Below, one piece after another: positions 7,822 through 16,264 of a stretch of 64,000 bases of DNA. The stretch is from Streptomyces shenzhenensis. Its GTDB lineage: Bacteria > Actinomycetota > Actinomycetes > Streptomycetales > Streptomycetaceae. The translations under genes and the position numbers were made by a program. Numbering within the stretch: the first letter of the stretch is position 1; every line of letters starts with the position of its first letter. The notes beneath the pieces were generated by a model. The model was not told where the DNA came from. It searched no databases and saw only the letters and a program-made list of their open reading frames with translations. The DNA is taken from the NCBI RefSeq assembly GCF_003688995.1, contig NZ_PENI01000002.1, positions 62,001-126,000 on the forward strand, read 5' to 3'.

Positions 7822-8844
7822 TCACCCACTCCGTACGTAAGTCACCGGCTCGGTACCCGACACCGGCTCCACCCGCCCCTGCTTAACCATGCGGCGCAGA
7901 TGCGCCTCGGCCTCCGAAACAGCAATATTCCGGGAAGCATGCGGAATCTCGGACCAAGGCCGATTCCACGACATCCGCTCGGCCAACTCCCACGGAGTGA
8001 GCGGCACGGCGAGCAACCCCAGCAACCCACCCAGCCGTTCCTCATGATGCGCAAGCAACTCCCGCACACGACCCGACGCATCGGTGAACGCGTACTGGTG
8101 AGCCGGCAGCACCTCGGCGGGGACGAGCCGCCCGACCCGCTCGAGCGAGTCCAGATAGTCCCCGAGCGGATCGGTCACGACCCCGTCGTCCGGATCCTCG
8201 TACAGGCCGATGTGCGGGGTGATCTCCGGGAGCAGATGGTCGCCGGAGAACAGACGGCCGTGGCCGGGCAGTCCGGAGGGATGCTCCTCCTCCAGGTGCA
8301 GACAGACATGGCCCGGCGTGTGCCCCGGCGTCCAGACGGCACGCAGCCGGCGACCGGGGAGGTCGAGGAGGTCGCCCGGGACGATCTCGCGGTCGGGGAG
8401 GGCGGGGGACAGCCGGGGCAGGGCGCGGGGGGAGCGCAGGGGCGTGAGGTGGTCCTCGGGAGCGCCGGCCGCCGCGAGCTTGGCGCTCATGTAGCCGACC
8501 CAGCGCTCGGGGCGGGCCTCGCGGGTACGGCGTACCACCGCCGCGTCGGCCGCGTGCATCGCCACCCACGCGCCGGACGCCTCGCGCACCCGGCCGGACA
8601 GCCCGTGGTGGTCGGGGTGATGGTGAGTGATGACGACCCCGCGGACCTCCTGCACGGACGTACCGCATGCGATCAGTCCCGCGGCCAGCGTGTCCCACGA
8701 CCCGGGGTCGTCCCACCCGGTGTCGACGAGCACCGGTCCGCGGTCGGTGTCCACGACGTACACGAGCGTATGACCGAGCGGGTTGTCCGGAATAGGCACC
8801 GCCACGGACCACACGCCCCCACCGTGATCGAACGTCTTCGTCAT
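7822..8844 (-). CDS. MBL-fold metallo-hydrolase
   Basis: A 340-residue cytosolic protein with the metallo-beta-lactamase signature HxHxDH (H74, H76, D78, H79 in THHHPDHHG), an upstream VLVDTGW strand and a later GHTPGH histidine motif, so a two-metal hydrolase centre is intact. The C-terminal third (WELAERMSWNRPW onward) is a winged-helix-like extension seen in LACTB2-type hydrolases. Substrate is unknown; the neighbours (aldehyde dehydrogenase, ferredoxin, KstR) suggest thioester or lactone hydrolysis in lipid or sterol metabolism. The ATG at 8844 has GGAGG six bases upstream. It is divergent from the aldehyde dehydrogenase gene across a palindrome. Confidence 0.85.
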   Translation of the reverse strand: MTKTFDHGGGVWSVAVPIPDNPLGHTLVYVVDTDRGPVLVDTGWDDPGSWDTLAAGLIACGTSVQEVRGVVITHHHPDHHGLSGRVREASGAWVAMHAADAAVVRRTREARPERWVGYMSAKLAAAGAPEDHLTPLRSPRALPRLSPALPDREIVPGDLLDLPGRRLRAVWTPGHTPGHVCLHLEEEHPSGLPGHGRLFSGDHLLPEITPHIGLYEDPDDGVVTDPLGDYLDSLERVGRLVPAEVLPAHQYAFTDASGRVRELLAHHEERLGGLLGLLAVPLTPWELAERMSWNRPWSEIPHASRNIAVSEAEAHLRRMVKQGRVEPVSGTEPVTYVRSG

Positions 8845-8883
8845 CGTCCGCCTCCCCGCTCCATGGCCATTGCCCACTATAAC

Positions 8884-8902
8884 TAGAACTGGTATCAGTT
8901 CT
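8884..8902. promoter_or_regulatory. Palindromic operator-like site between divergent genes
   Basis: AGAACTG-GTAT-CAGTTCT is a perfect 7-bp inverted repeat next to TATAACT, a plausible -10 box (8877-8883). TAGAACTGGTATCA differs at one conserved position from the KstR consensus TNNAACNNGTTNNA, so KstR or a related TetR protein may bind. It lies between the MBL hydrolase and aldehyde dehydrogenase starts. Confidence 0.5.
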
Positions 8903-8942
8903 GAAACAGCGTCAGGAAACGTGCCGCAGGAGGCAGTCGGCC

Positions 8943-10400
8943 ATGACCGAGCTCGTGGAACACGGACAGCTGTTCATCGGCGGGGAGTTGACCGACCCCC
9001 TGGGCGAGGGCGTCATCGAGGTGATCTCGCCGCACACCGAGGAGGTCATCGGCCGGGTGCCGCACGCGTCGACCGCCGATGTGGACCGCGCGGTGGCCGT
9101 CGCGCGGACCGCCTTCGACGAGGGGCCCTGGCCGCGCACGGCCCTCGACGAGCGGATCGCGGTCGTCACCCGCATCAAGGACGGCATCGCCGCCCGGCAC
9201 GAGGAGATCGCCCGCGTGATCTCCGCCGAGAACGGGTCGCCGTACTCGTGGAGCGTCCTCGCGCAGGCGCTCGGCGCGATGATGGTGTGGGACGCGGCGC
9301 TCACCGTCGCCCGCGGTCACACGTACGAGGAGACGCGCGACGGGGCGCTCGGGAAGATCATGGTGCGGCGCGAGCCGGTCGGGGTGGTTGCCGCCGTCGT
9401 CCCGTGGAACGTCCCGCAGTTCGTCGCCGCCGCCAAGCTGGCCCCCGCCCTGCTCGCCGGCTGCACGGTGATCCTCAAGCCGTCCCCCGAGTCCCCGCTG
9501 GACGCCTACCTCCTCGGCGAGATCGCCCGCGAGGCCGGGCTGCCCGACGGCGTGCTGTCGATCCTGCCCGCCGACCGCGAGGTCAGCGAGTACCTGGTCG
9601 GGCACCCCGGCATCGACAAGGTCGCCTTCACCGGCTCGGTGGCGGCGGGCAGGCGGGTCATGGAGGTGGCCGCGCGCAACCTCACCCGCGTCACCCTGGA
9701 ACTCGGCGGCAAGTCGGCGGCGGTCGTGCTGCCCGACGCGGACGTCGAGACCGCCGTCGCGGGCATCGTCCCGGCGGCCTGGATGAACAACGGGCAGGCG
9801 TGCGTGGCGCAGTCCCGCATCCTGCTGCCCCGCTCCCGCTACGACGAGTTCGCGGACGCCTTCGCCCGGGCCGCGAGCGCCCTCACGGTCGGCGACCCGC
9901 TGGACCCCGCCACCCAGGTCGGCCCGCTGGTCGCCCGGCGCCAGCAGCAGCGCAACCTCGACTACATCCGCATCGGCCAGGAGGAAGGCGCCAAGATCCT
10001 CACCGGCGGCGGCCGGCCCGCGGGCCTGGAGCGCGGCTGGTACGTCGAGCCGACGCTCTTCGGCGACGTCGACAACGCCATGCGGATCGCCCGGGAGGAG
10101 ATCTTCGGACCGGTCATCTGCCTGCTGCCGTACGGCGACGAGGCCGAGGCGCTGAAGATCGCCAACGACTCCGAGTACGGGCTGTCCGGCAGCGTGTGGA
10201 CGGCCGACACCGCGCACGGCATCGAGGTCGCCCGGCAGGTGCGTACCGGCACCTACTCGGTCAACACCTTCAGCCTGGACATGCTCGGCCCGTTCGGCGG
10301 CTACAAGAACTCCGGTCTGGGGCGGGAGTTCGGGCCCGAGGGCTATGACGCGTACCTGGAACACAAGATGATCCACCTGCCGGCGGGCTGGGAGGCGTAG
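8943..10400 (+). CDS. NAD(P)-dependent aldehyde dehydrogenase
   Basis: A 485-residue protein of standard ALDH length. The cofactor region contains PWNVPQF and FTGSVAAGR. The catalytic pair is Glu253 (TLELGGKSA) and Cys287 (NNGQACVAQ), and the FGPVICLLPY and SVNTFSLDM-GPFGGYKNSG segments are in place. It oxidises an aldehyde to an acid or CoA-independent product in the cytosol. The start ATG follows an AGGAGG. A ferredoxin gene follows three bases after the stop, so the two are co-transcribed. The site upstream and the nearby kstR hint at sterol or fatty aldehyde metabolism, but the substrate is unproven. Confidence 0.9.
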   Translation: MTELVEHGQLFIGGELTDPLGEGVIEVISPHTEEVIGRVPHASTADVDRAVAVARTAFDEGPWPRTALDERIAVVTRIKDGIAARHEEIARVISAENGSPYSWSVLAQALGAMMVWDAALTVARGHTYEETRDGALGKIMVRREPVGVVAAVVPWNVPQFVAAAKLAPALLAGCTVILKPSPESPLDAYLLGEIAREAGLPDGVLSILPADREVSEYLVGHPGIDKVAFTGSVAAGRRVMEVAARNLTRVTLELGGKSAAVVLPDADVETAVAGIVPAAWMNNGQACVAQSRILLPRSRYDEFADAFARAASALTVGDPLDPATQVGPLVARRQQQRNLDYIRIGQEEGAKILTGGGRPAGLERGWYVEPTLFGDVDNAMRIAREEIFGPVICLLPYGDEAEALKIANDSEYGLSGSVWTADTAHGIEVARQVRTGTYSVNTFSLDMLGPFGGYKNSGLGREFGPEGYDAYLEHKMIHLPAGWEA

Positions 10401-10403
10401 GCG

Positions 10404-10637
10404 ATGGGCGACCGCTGGCATGTCGAGGTCGACCGCTCCGTCTGCATCGGCTCCGCCCAGTGCGTCCACCGCGCCCCCGACGGCTTCCGCCTCGACACCG
10501 GCCGCCAGTCCCGGCCCGTCGAGGCGGACACCGACGCCAGTGAGCAGCTGCTGGCGGCGGCGGAGAGCTGTCCCGTGGAGGCCATCGTGATCACGCTGTC
10601 GGCGGGCGGTGAGTCGGTCTTCCCGCCCGAAGAGTAA
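10404..10637 (+). CDS. Small [3Fe-4S]-type ferredoxin
   Basis: A 77-residue ferredoxin. Cysteines 14, 20 and 56 (SVCIGSAQC, then ESCPVEA) with a non-cysteine at the fourth ligand position fit the single-cluster 3Fe-4S ferredoxins that feed cytochromes P450 in actinobacteria. There is no P450 gene in the window. It follows the aldehyde dehydrogenase by three bases and is probably translated from the same message. The partner redox enzyme is unknown. Confidence 0.88.
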   Translation: MGDRWHVEVDRSVCIGSAQCVHRAPDGFRLDTGRQSRPVEADTDASEQLLAAAESCPVEAIVITLSAGGESVFPPEE

Positions 10638-10740
10638 AATTTCCCCTTTAGGGCTTTCGGGGGGTTCTGTCCTCGATGAGGTGTTCTATTCTGTTAGTGG
10701 CCTACGAGGCGAGTGAGGGAGTTCGACCGGAGTAGCCGAC

Positions 10741-10875
10741 TCGGGCGAGACGCGCAAGCATCCGCCGGGGCCGACGTCGACGGTCGGGCTGAGAGGCCGG
10801 AAGGCAGTGGTTGGGCCGGAAGGCGACCCCTAATACCTGATCCGGACAATACCGGCGAAGGGAACCCGTCTCGTA
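10741..10875 (+). promoter_or_regulatory. Orphan TPP riboswitch (THI element)
   Basis: The plus strand holds GGGG (10764-10767 region), GCTGAGAGG (10788-10796), ACCCCTAATACCTGATCCGG (10826-10845) and ACCGGCGAAGGGAA (10851-10864), the ordered core of thiamin-pyrophosphate riboswitches. It is closed by a P1 stem CGAGACG/CGTCTCG (10746-10752 with 10867-10873). One conserved U is A in GCGAAGGGAA. No plus-strand gene follows: 35 bases on lies the 3' end of the opposite-strand kstR gene. It is either a relic of a lost thiC-type gene or controls an antisense RNA. Confidence 0.85.
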
Positions 10876-10908
10876 GGTCTTGCCTGTCTTGCTTCTGTCC
10901 TTCGGGCC

Positions 10909-11571
10909 TTACTTCTGCCCTTCGGGTGCCGTCCCCTGCCCCTCCGGGGCCGTCAGGTCGATCAGCCGGCACACCGTCTCGATGTCGATCTTGACCTGGG
11001 CGATGGAGGCGCGGCCCGAGAGCCAGGTGATCAGCGCCGAGTGCCAGGTGTGCTCGATGACGCGGACCGCCGACACCTGCTCCGGGGTGGGGTGCTCCAG
11101 GCCCATCGCGTCCAGCACGATCGCCGTGGTCTGCCGGGAGACCTGGTCGACCTCGGGGCTCACGCTGCGGTCGGCGAAGGTCAGGGCGCGGACCATCGCG
11201 TCGGCCAGATGCGGCTCGCGCTGAAGGGCGCGGAAGGCCCGCATCAGCGTCTCGGCGACCCGCTCCGCCGCCGTGTCGCCCGTCGGGGGCTTGCGGCCGA
11301 GCGTGCCGTGCAGATGCTCCAGCTGGGCCTGCATGGTCGCGACCAGCAGGTGCACCTTGGAGGGGAAGTAGCGGTAGAGCGTGCCGAGTGCCACCTGGGA
11401 GGACTCGGCGACCTCCCGCATCTGCACCGCGTCGAAGCCGCCCCGGCTGGCCAGTTGCGCGCTCGCGTGCAGGATCCGGCGGCGGCGGGCCTCCTGTCGC
11501 TCCGTGAGGGGCGACGAGGCCGGCTGCCTCGATGGGGCGGCGCTGGCGTCCGCCTTGGCTTGCGCAGGCAT
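10909..11571 (-). CDS. kstR: TetR-family repressor, KstR-like
   Basis: A 220-residue regulator. The N-terminal helix-turn-helix (about 45-72; VQMREVAESSQVALGTLYRY) and the following FPSKVHLLV match mycobacterial KstR closely as I recall it, as do the FADxSxSxEVDQV and WLSGRAS segments of the ligand domain. KstR represses sterol catabolism genes and releases DNA on binding a sterol-derived CoA thioester. A TNNAACNNGTTNNA site lies upstream (11711-11724), suggesting autoregulation. The ATG at 11571 is preferred over an upstream in-frame start because family homology begins soon after it. The C-terminus ends in a short repeat, APEGQGTAPEGQK. It is convergent to the orphan riboswitch. Confidence 0.85.
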   Translation of the reverse strand: MPAQAKADASAAPSRQPASSPLTERQEARRRRILHASAQLASRGGFDAVQMREVAESSQVALGTLYRYFPSKVHLLVATMQAQLEHLHGTLGRKPPTGDTAAERVAETLMRAFRALQREPHLADAMVRALTFADRSVSPEVDQVSRQTTAIVLDAMGLEHPTPEQVSAVRVIEHTWHSALITWLSGRASIAQVKIDIETVCRLIDLTAPEGQGTAPEGQK

Positions 11572-11710
11572 GGGTCCCGCTCCGTGACTGTCGGTGAAGG
11601 CTGCTGATCGCACAGCATGGTAGGGGCGGGTCGTGGCGTGAATCACCTGACGCGGTGGTCACAGCGCCCTTACCTGCCGGTAGATTCGGAGCTCCTTGAA
11701 CGATCAAGTC

Positions 11711-11724
11711 TGAAACTTGTTCTA
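11711..11724. promoter_or_regulatory. KstR operator (site B)
   Basis: TGAAACTTGTTCTA fits TNNAACNNGTTNNA exactly. It lies between kstR and the divergent glycosyltransferase gene, about 140 bases from the kstR start, and can serve autoregulation or the divergent operon. Confidence 0.7.
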
Positions 11725-11778
11725 GATTAGCGTCCCGGCGTAATCTCGCGGGACAGCGCAGGGAGAAGGGGGCTCAGA

Positions 11779-14268
11779 GTGACCGCTGAGGCCAGGGATG
11801 CGGGTGCGGAAGAGGGCCCCGCAGCTGACGGCAACAGACCGCTCGACATCGCGCTTCTCACCTACAAAGGGAACCCGTTCTGCGGGGGACAGGGTGTCTA
11901 CGTACGGCATCTCTCCCGCGAGCTGGCCCGGCTCGGCCACCGCGTCGAGGTCATCGGCTCCCAGCCCTACCCCGTCCTCGACGAGGGGCTGCCCGGACTC
12001 ACCCTGACCGAGCTGCCCAGCCTCGACCTCTACCGTCAGCCGGACCCCTTCCGCACCCCCGGGCGGGGCGAGTACCGGGACTGGGTCGACGCCCTCGAAG
12101 TCGCCACGATGTGGACCGGCGGCTTCCCCGAGCCGCTCACCTTCTCGCTGCGCGCCCGCCGCCATCTGCGCGCGCGGCGCGGCCGGTTCGACGTCGTGCA
12201 CGACAACCAGACGCTCGGTTACGGCCTGTTGGGCGACGTCGGCGCGCCGCTGGTCACCACCGTCCACCATCCCATCACCGTGGACCGGCAGTTGGAGCTG
12301 GACGCCGCCGAGGGGTGGCGGCGCCGCTTCTCGGTACGGCGCTGGTACGGCTTCACCCGCATGCAGAAGCGGGTCGCCCGCCGTCTGCCGTCGGTCCTCA
12401 CCGTCTCCGGCACCTCACGGCAGGAGATCGTCGACCACCTCGGCGTCCGGGACGACCGGGTCCACGTGGTCCATATCGGCGCCGACACCGAGCTGTTCGC
12501 CCCGGATCCGGCCGTGCCCGTGATCCCCGGCCGGATCGTGACCACGTCCAGCGCCGATGTGCCGCTCAAGGGCCTTGTCTTCCTCGTCGAGGCGCTGGCG
12601 AAGGTGCGTACCGAGCATCCGGCGGCCCATCTCGTCGTCGTCGGCAAGCGGGCCGAGGCCGGGCCGGTCGCCCAGGCCATCGAGCGGTACGGACTTGAGG
12701 GCGCCGTCGAGTTCGTCAAGGGCATCACGGACGCCGAACTGGTGGACCTGGTCCGCTCCGCCGAGGTGGCCTGCGTGCCGTCGCTGTACGAGGGCTTCTC
12801 GCTGCCCGCCGCCGAGGCCATGGCCACCGGCACCCCGCTGGTCGCCACCACCGGCGGCGCGATCCCCGAGGTGGCCGGCCGCGACGGGGAGACCTGCCTG
12901 GCCGTACCGCCCGGCGACGCGGGGGCGCTGGCCGCTGCGCTCAGCAGACTCCTCGGCGACCCCGACCTACGCGCCCGACTCGGCTCGGCGGGCCGCACCC
13001 GCATACTCCACCACTTCACCTGGACCCGCGCGGCAGAGGGCACGGTAGCCCACTACCGAGAGTCCATCGCCCGAGCGACGACCGCGCGGCGTGCTGCCGC
13101 TGCTGGTTGGGGGGCGGTTACGCGAGGTGCCGCCCCGGCCGCTCGCGCGGCGGATGCGTCGGACGCCGCTGCCGCCGCTCGCGGCGCGGCGATTCCAGCC
13201 CCCACGCCCGCCACCCCGGCACCACCGACCGTGCCTGCGGCTCCCGCCGTTCCTGCGGCACCCGGTGCTCCGGAGGCTCCCGCCGCTCCTGCGGCACCCA
13301 GTGCTTCGGCGGCGTCCGCCGCCCTGATGGTGCCGGTCGTGCCTGCGGCGCCAGCCGTGCCTGCGGCTCCCGGTGCTTCGGAGGCTCCCGCTGTGCCTGT
13401 GGCATCCAGCGCTTCGGTGGCGTCTGCCGCCCTGGTGGCGCCGGTCGTGCCTGCGGCGCCCGCCGCCCCTGTGGCGCCCGGCGCCCGGGTGGCCCCCGCT
13501 GTTTCCGGTGCTCCCGCGGTCCCCGCCGTTCCGGTGGCTCCCAGTGGCTCGGCAGTGTCCGCCGTGCCTGCGGCGCCCGGCGCTCTCGCGGCCCTCGCCG
13601 TTCCTGCGGCGCCCGCCCCGGTGACTCCCGCCGTGCCCGTCGCCCCCGCGGCTCCCAGTGCCTCGGCGGTGTCCGCCACCCCGGCAGCACAGGCTGTGCC
13701 TGCGGCGCCCCTCGTGCCCGCGGCGCCCTCCGCCCCTGCGGCGTCCGGCGCCCGGGTGGCTTCCGTCGTGCCCGTGGCTCCTAATGCCTTGGTGGTGTCC
13801 GCCGCCCCGGCAGCACCGGTCGTTCCTGCGGCGCCCGCCGTCCCTGCGGCTCCCGGTGCTTCGGAGGCCTCCGCTGTGCCTGTGGCGCCCGGTGCCCGGG
13901 TGGCTTCCGTCGTGCCCGTGGCTCCTAATGCCTTGGTGGTGTCCGCCGCCCCGGCAGCACCGGTCGTTCCTGCGGCGCCCGCCGTCCCTGCGGCTCCCGG
14001 TGCTTCGGAGGCCTCCGCTGTGCCTGTGGCGCCCGGTGCCCGGGTGGCTTCCGCCGTGCCCGTGGCTCCTAATGCCTTGGTGGTGTCCGCCGCCCCCGCG
14101 GCACCGGTCGTTCCTGCGGCGCCCGCCGTCCCGGTGGCTTCCAGTGGCTCGGCGGTGTCCGCCGCCCCGGTGGCGTTCGCCGTGCCTGGGGCGGCCGCCG
14201 CTTCTGCCGGTGGTGCCGAGCGCAGCGTCCCCGTTGAGAACGAGTGTGAAAGCAGGGCCTCGTGCTGA
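11779..14268 (+). CDS. Family 4 glycosyltransferase with long Ala/Pro/Val repeat tail
   Basis: An 829-residue protein. Residues 1-430 form a GT-B glycosyltransferase: a glycine-rich loop (NPFCGGQGVYVRHLSREL) near the N-terminus and the EX7E motif in YEGFSLPAAEAMA (about 337). It transfers a sugar from a nucleotide donor to an unknown acceptor. Residues about 435-829 are pure low complexity (A, P, V, S, G) with a 48-residue tandem repeat, and look disordered. The GTG start follows GGAGAAGGGGG. The methyltransferase gene overlaps the end by seven bases, so the two plus the cyclase-fold gene form one operon. The tail is far outside family norms and may be a repeat-expansion extension. Confidence 0.85.
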   Translation: MTAEARDAGAEEGPAADGNRPLDIALLTYKGNPFCGGQGVYVRHLSRELARLGHRVEVIGSQPYPVLDEGLPGLTLTELPSLDLYRQPDPFRTPGRGEYRDWVDALEVATMWTGGFPEPLTFSLRARRHLRARRGRFDVVHDNQTLGYGLLGDVGAPLVTTVHHPITVDRQLELDAAEGWRRRFSVRRWYGFTRMQKRVARRLPSVLTVSGTSRQEIVDHLGVRDDRVHVVHIGADTELFAPDPAVPVIPGRIVTTSSADVPLKGLVFLVEALAKVRTEHPAAHLVVVGKRAEAGPVAQAIERYGLEGAVEFVKGITDAELVDLVRSAEVACVPSLYEGFSLPAAEAMATGTPLVATTGGAIPEVAGRDGETCLAVPPGDAGALAAALSRLLGDPDLRARLGSAGRTRILHHFTWTRAAEGTVAHYRESIARATTARRAAAAGWGAVTRGAAPAARAADASDAAAAARGAAIPAPTPATPAPPTVPAAPAVPAAPGAPEAPAAPAAPSASAASAALMVPVVPAAPAVPAAPGASEAPAVPVASSASVASAALVAPVVPAAPAAPVAPGARVAPAVSGAPAVPAVPVAPSGSAVSAVPAAPGALAALAVPAAPAPVTPAVPVAPAAPSASAVSATPAAQAVPAAPLVPAAPSAPAASGARVASVVPVAPNALVVSAAPAAPVVPAAPAVPAAPGASEASAVPVAPGARVASVVPVAPNALVVSAAPAAPVVPAAPAVPAAPGASEASAVPVAPGARVASAVPVAPNALVVSAAPAAPVVPAAPAVPVASSGSAVSAAPVAFAVPGAAAASAGGAERSVPVENECESRASC
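13751..14180 (+). repeat. 144-bp tandem repeats in the glycosyltransferase tail
   Basis: CCCGGGTGGCTTCCG occurs at 13751, 13895 and 14039, exactly 144 bases apart, with nearly identical sequence between them (48 codons, in frame). Looser copies extend upstream to about 13200. All six frames are largely stop-free here. Confidence 0.85.
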
Positions 14269-15050
14269 CCGTTGATTTTTCTCGGTTTCCGCTTGCTTCG
14301 GGGGACCGTGTGCTGGATCTCGGGTGTGGAGCCGGTCGGCATGCCTTCGAGTGCTACCGGCGGGGCGCGCGCGTCGTGGCGCTCGACCGCAACGGTGCGG
14401 AGATCCGCGAGGTCGCCAAGTGGTTCGCGGCCATGCGGGAGGCCGGCGAGGCCCCCGCGGGCGCCACCGCCACCGCCATGGAGGGCGACGCCCTCGCGCT
14501 GCCCTTCCCCGACGAGTCCTTCGACGTCGTCATCATCTCCGAGGTGATGGAGCACATCCCCGACGACAAGGGCGTGCTCGCCGAGATGGTGCGGGTGCTG
14601 AAACCGGGCGGCCGTATCGCGATCACCGTCCCGCGCTACGGCCCCGAGAAGGTCTGCTGGACGCTGTCCGACGCCTACCACGAGGTCGAGGGCGGCCACA
14701 TCCGCATCTACCGCGCCGACGAACTGCTCGCGAAGATCCGCGGCGCGGGCCTGCGCCCGTACGGCACCCACCACGCCCACGCCCTGCACTCCCCGTACTG
14801 GTGGCTGAAGTGCGCCTTCGGCGTCGACAACGACAAGGTGCTGCCGGTGCAGGCGTACCACAAGCTGCTGGTCTGGGACATCATGAAGAAACCGCTCGCC
14901 ACCCGGCTCGCCGAGCGGGCGCTGAACCCGCTGATCGGCAAGAGCTTCGTGGCCTACGCGACCAAACCGCACCTGCCCCGGCTGCCCGAGAAGACCGCCA
15001 CGCCCGAGAGGACCTCCACGGCCGAGGACACCGAGGCGGCCGCCCGGTGA
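14262..15050 (+). CDS. Class I SAM-dependent methyltransferase
   Basis: A 262-residue cytosolic methyltransferase. Motif I VLDLGCGAGRHAF (about 18-30), an acidic ALDRN strand, the post-I GDALALPFPDESFDVV and the PGGRIAIT strand make the SAM fold complete. It resembles UbiE/Methyltransf_11 enzymes. The GTG start overlaps the preceding glycosyltransferase stop, and the stop overlaps the next gene as GTGA. The acceptor is unknown; the co-translated partners suggest modification of a glycosylated lipid or polyprenyl product. Confidence 0.85.
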   Translation: MLTVDFSRFPLASGDRVLDLGCGAGRHAFECYRRGARVVALDRNGAEIREVAKWFAAMREAGEAPAGATATAMEGDALALPFPDESFDVVIISEVMEHIPDDKGVLAEMVRVLKPGGRIAITVPRYGPEKVCWTLSDAYHEVEGGHIRIYRADELLAKIRGAGLRPYGTHHAHALHSPYWWLKCAFGVDNDKVLPVQAYHKLLVWDIMKKPLATRLAERALNPLIGKSFVAYATKPHLPRLPEKTATPERTSTAEDTEAAAR

Positions 15051-16117
15051 CCACACCCCGGACAGAACACCTCGTCCTGCCCGGGGTCCTCACCGCCGAG
15101 CAGGCCGACGCGACCGTACACGGCATCCTCGGCGTACAGCGGGAGGACGGCGCGATCCCCTGGTTCCGCGGGCACCACCTCGACCCGTGGGACCACACCG
15201 AGGCCGCCATGGCCCTCGACGCGGCCGGCGAACACGACGCCGCGGAACGGGCGTACACCTGGCTGGCCCGGCACCAGAACGAGGACGGCTCCTGGTACGC
15301 CGCCTACGCGAACGGGGCGTACGACGACGTCACGGACCGCGCCCGCGAATCCAACTTCGTGGCGTACATAGCCGTCGGGGTCTGGCACCACTACCTCGCC
15401 ACCGGCGACGACACCTTCCTCGACCGCATGTGGCCCACCGTCTACGCGGCGCTGGAGTGGGTGCTGCGGCTGCAACGCCCCGGCGGCCAGATCGGCTGGC
15501 GCCGCGAGGACGACGGCACCGCGACCGCCGACGCGCTGCTCACCGGCAGCTCCTCCATCCACCACGCCCTGCGCTGCGCGCTCGCCATCGCCGAACAGCG
15601 CGAAGAGCCTCAACCTGACTGGGAGTTGGCCCTCGGCGCGCTGCGCCACGCGATCCGCCGGCACCCCGAGCGCTTCCTCGACAAGAGCCGTTACTCGATG
15701 GACTGGTACTACCCGATCCTGGGCGGCGCGCTGCCCGCGGCGGAGGCCAAGTCCCGTATGGAGGAGGGCTGGGACCGCTTCGTGGTGCCGGGCCTCGGCG
15801 TCCGCTGCGTGGTGCCCAACCCCTGGGTCACCGGCGGCGAGTCCGCCGAACTCGCCCTGGCCCTGTGGGCGATGGGCGAGTCCGACCGCGCCCTGGACAT
15901 TCTCCAGTCCATCCAGCATCTGCGCGACCCGGCCACCGGCCTGTACTGGACCGGCTACGTCTTCGACGACGACGCCGTCTGGCCCCGCGAACTCACCAGC
16001 TGGACGGCCGGCTCCCTGCTCCTCGCGGTGGCCGCGCTCGGCGGCCACGAGGCCACCTGCGCCGTGTTCGGCGGAGCCCGGCTGCCCCATGGCCTGGCCC
16101 CCGACTGCTGCGCCTAG
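15047..16117 (+). CDS. Prenyltransferase/cyclase-fold protein
   Basis: A 356-residue protein with the alpha/alpha-toroid repeats of squalene-cyclase and six-hairpin glycosidase folds: AWxxxARHQNEDGSW-type repeats, GGQIGWRRED and CVVPNPWVTGGES. There is no DXDD or DDXXD motif, so cyclase or prenyltransferase chemistry is not supported; a glycan-binding or glycoside-cleaving role is equally possible. The GTG start forms a four-base overlap with the methyltransferase stop. It is the third gene of the glycosyltransferase operon. There is no signal peptide, so it is probably cytosolic. Confidence 0.7.
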   Translation: MTTPRTEHLVLPGVLTAEQADATVHGILGVQREDGAIPWFRGHHLDPWDHTEAAMALDAAGEHDAAERAYTWLARHQNEDGSWYAAYANGAYDDVTDRARESNFVAYIAVGVWHHYLATGDDTFLDRMWPTVYAALEWVLRLQRPGGQIGWRREDDGTATADALLTGSSSIHHALRCALAIAEQREEPQPDWELALGALRHAIRRHPERFLDKSRYSMDWYYPILGGALPAAEAKSRMEEGWDRFVVPGLGVRCVVPNPWVTGGESAELALALWAMGESDRALDILQSIQHLRDPATGLYWTGYVFDDDAVWPRELTSWTAGSLLLAVAALGGHEATCAVFGGARLPHGLAPDCCA

Positions 16118-16264
16118 CCGGACCGCGGTTCCGTTCCCCCGAGTGGCGTAGTCGGCGCTGTGGGGTAAGGCTGCGGGGAGAGACCTTTTTCCGGTCGGGG
16201 ACAGCCTTTTCCCCGGCCGGGGAGAGAACTGTCTGCTCGGGGAAAACATCCCGGAGGAAATCCC

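Noticed and set aside
13053..15056. 667-residue ORF on the minus strand across the glycosyltransferase tail
   Set aside because: It is the antisense shadow of low-complexity, very GC-rich repeats; residues are monotonous (A, G, T) and there is no ribosome site.
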